A stretch of 6,745 nt of DNA. Origin: Methanosarcinales archaeon (GTDB taxonomy: Archaea; Halobacteriota; Methanosarcinia; Methanosarcinales; Methanocomedenaceae). Shown piece by piece: positions 6,330-6,745 of this stretch; the first letter of the stretch is position 1, and each line of letters begins with the position of its first letter. A program made the translations under genes and the position numbers. The DNA lies in contig JAUWTY010000061.1 in the NCBI GenBank assembly GCA_030614485.1, positions 1 through 6,745 on the forward strand, read 5' to 3'. The notes under the pieces were generated by a model. The model searched no databases and was not told where the DNA came from. It was given only the letters and a program-made list of their open reading frames with translations.

Positions 6330-6335
6330 ATCACC
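6330..6335 (-). promoter_or_regulatory. Shine-Dalgarno sequence of ribL
   Basis: The leftward strand reads GGTGAT, matching the part of the consensus that pairs with the AUCACC of the 16S rRNA tail. It stands 5 bases before TTG (6324) and 8 before GTG (6321), so it supports a start here without choosing firmly between the two. Confidence 0.6.
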
Positions 6336-6391
6336 GATATGTAAATTCTGCTGCTTTATCATAAGGATTCCGAAGTTAAAGTTGCATATTA

Positions 6392-6405
6392 ATAATTATA
6401 ATTAT
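6392..6405. repeat. Perfect 14-base palindrome between ribL and mtd
   Basis: ATAATTATAATTAT is its own reverse complement. It is flanked by GCATA (6384-6388) and TATGC (6403-6407, overlapping its end), a second pair of reverse-complementary pentamers. It lies about 40 bases upstream of the mtd TATA element, a reasonable place for a regulator site. Being wholly A and T it could also be a chance product of local composition. Confidence 0.4.
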
Positions 6406-6444
6406 GCCGCTATTATATGATTTTTCCCGAACAAATCCAAAACA

Positions 6445-6454
6445 CATATAAGTA
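6445..6454 (+). promoter_or_regulatory. Candidate TATA box of mtd
   Basis: CATATAAGTA has the look of an archaeal TATA box. With the usual spacing of about 25 bases, transcription would start near 6474, leaving a very short leader of about 10 bases that begins at the ribosome-binding site. The same ten bases occur before the RAM-domain gene. Confidence 0.6.
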
Positions 6455-6474
6455 CATCATCCAATTTCATTTTT

Positions 6475-6481
6475 GTGATCC
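6475..6481 (+). promoter_or_regulatory. Shine-Dalgarno sequence of mtd
   Basis: GTGATCC matches seven bases at the 3' end of the full anti-Shine-Dalgarno complement (AGGAGGTGATCC), with 2 bases before the ATG. In register this equals a GGAGG about 8 bases upstream, so the close spacing is normal. Confidence 0.7.
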
Positions 6482-6483
6482 AT

Positions 6484-6745
6484 ATGGCTAAAGTAGGATT
6501 TATTAAATTGGGAAACTTGGGGATGTCCCAGGTTGTCGATCTCATTCTTGATGAGATTGCTGCGAGACAGGGAATAGAGGTTCGGAGTTTTGGTACAGGA
6601 GCCAAAATGGGGAAGGAAGAGGCCGCACATACGAAACACTTCAAGGAATATGAAGCTGATTTCTATGTCATGATAAGCCCAAATTCATCTGCACCAGGCC
6701 CCACAGCGGCACGGGAGATATGGAGTGACAAACCTGTCATTGTAA
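6484..6745 (+). CDS. mtd: F420-dependent methylene-tetrahydromethanopterin dehydrogenase, N-terminal part
   Basis: This cytosolic enzyme of the C1 pathway transfers hydride between reduced coenzyme F420 and methenyl-/methylene-tetrahydromethanopterin (or -sarcinapterin). It is used in CO2 reduction by methanogens and in reverse in methyl or methane oxidation. The first 87 residues are visible; the full protein is about 275-280, so roughly two thirds lies beyond the right edge. Recognisable family segments are VGFIKLGNLGMSQVVDLILDE (residues 4-24), RSFGTGAKM (34-42) and FYVMISPNSSAPGPTAARE (60-78), the last being very characteristic of Mtd. The ATG at 6484 has GTGATCC just upstream and a TATA element at a suitable distance. 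The gene diverges from ribL and is probably transcribed from its own promoter. Nothing in the visible part is broken. Confidence 0.95.
   Translation, partial: MAKVGFIKLGNLGMSQVVDLILDEIAARQGIEVRSFGTGAKMGKEEAAHTKHFKEYEADFYVMISPNSSAPGPTAAREIWSDKPVIV

Noticed and set aside
6402..6644. Leftward 80-codon open frame opposite mtd
   Set aside because: It overlaps the strongly supported mtd start and its promoter, and the product shows no family resemblance.

Overview
The window looks like chromosomal DNA from a methanogen-lineage archaeon, most plausibly of the Methanosarcinales or their methane-oxidising ANME-2 relatives. This rests on several observations. The right edge holds the start of an F420-dependent methylene-tetrahydromethanopterin dehydrogenase gene (mtd). 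A ribL-type archaeal FAD synthase is present. Two genes match uncharacterised families I know from methanogens (DUF2117 and DUF2098). One surface protein has two repeats resembling the Methanosarcinales S-layer duplication domain. Start regions carry archaeal TATA-like boxes, Shine-Dalgarno sequences complementary to the 16S rRNA tail, and frequent GTG/TTG starts. I cannot name the species.

Layout. Positions 40-4208 hold a leftward cluster, in transcription order: ppdK (pyruvate phosphate dikinase), a small DUF2098-like protein, and a DUF2117-like protein. A further leftward frame may begin at the left edge. Positions 4209-4433 form a divergent promoter region. From it a 77-residue stand-alone RAM (Lrp/AsnC effector-binding) protein is read rightward, ending at 4667. 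It meets, tail to tail with a 2-base gap, a leftward pair: ribL (5878-6324) followed by a signal-peptide-bearing, membrane-anchored surface protein (4670-5851). Positions 6325-6483 form a second divergent promoter region, and mtd starts at 6484 and runs off the right edge.

How the genes may work together. PpdK interconverts pyruvate and phosphoenolpyruvate, the entry to gluconeogenesis. Mtd carries one step of the C1 pathway using coenzyme F420, and RibL makes FAD, so the window mixes central carbon, C1 and flavin metabolism. The RAM protein has no DNA-binding domain, so any role in controlling ppdK would need a partner. No mobile element, CRISPR array, rRNA or tRNA gene is visible. I see no strong evidence for a wholly new system. 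The points most worth a second look are the RAM gene/ppdK divergent region with its repeated motifs, the pairing of ribL with a surface protein, and the two genes of unknown function behind ppdK.
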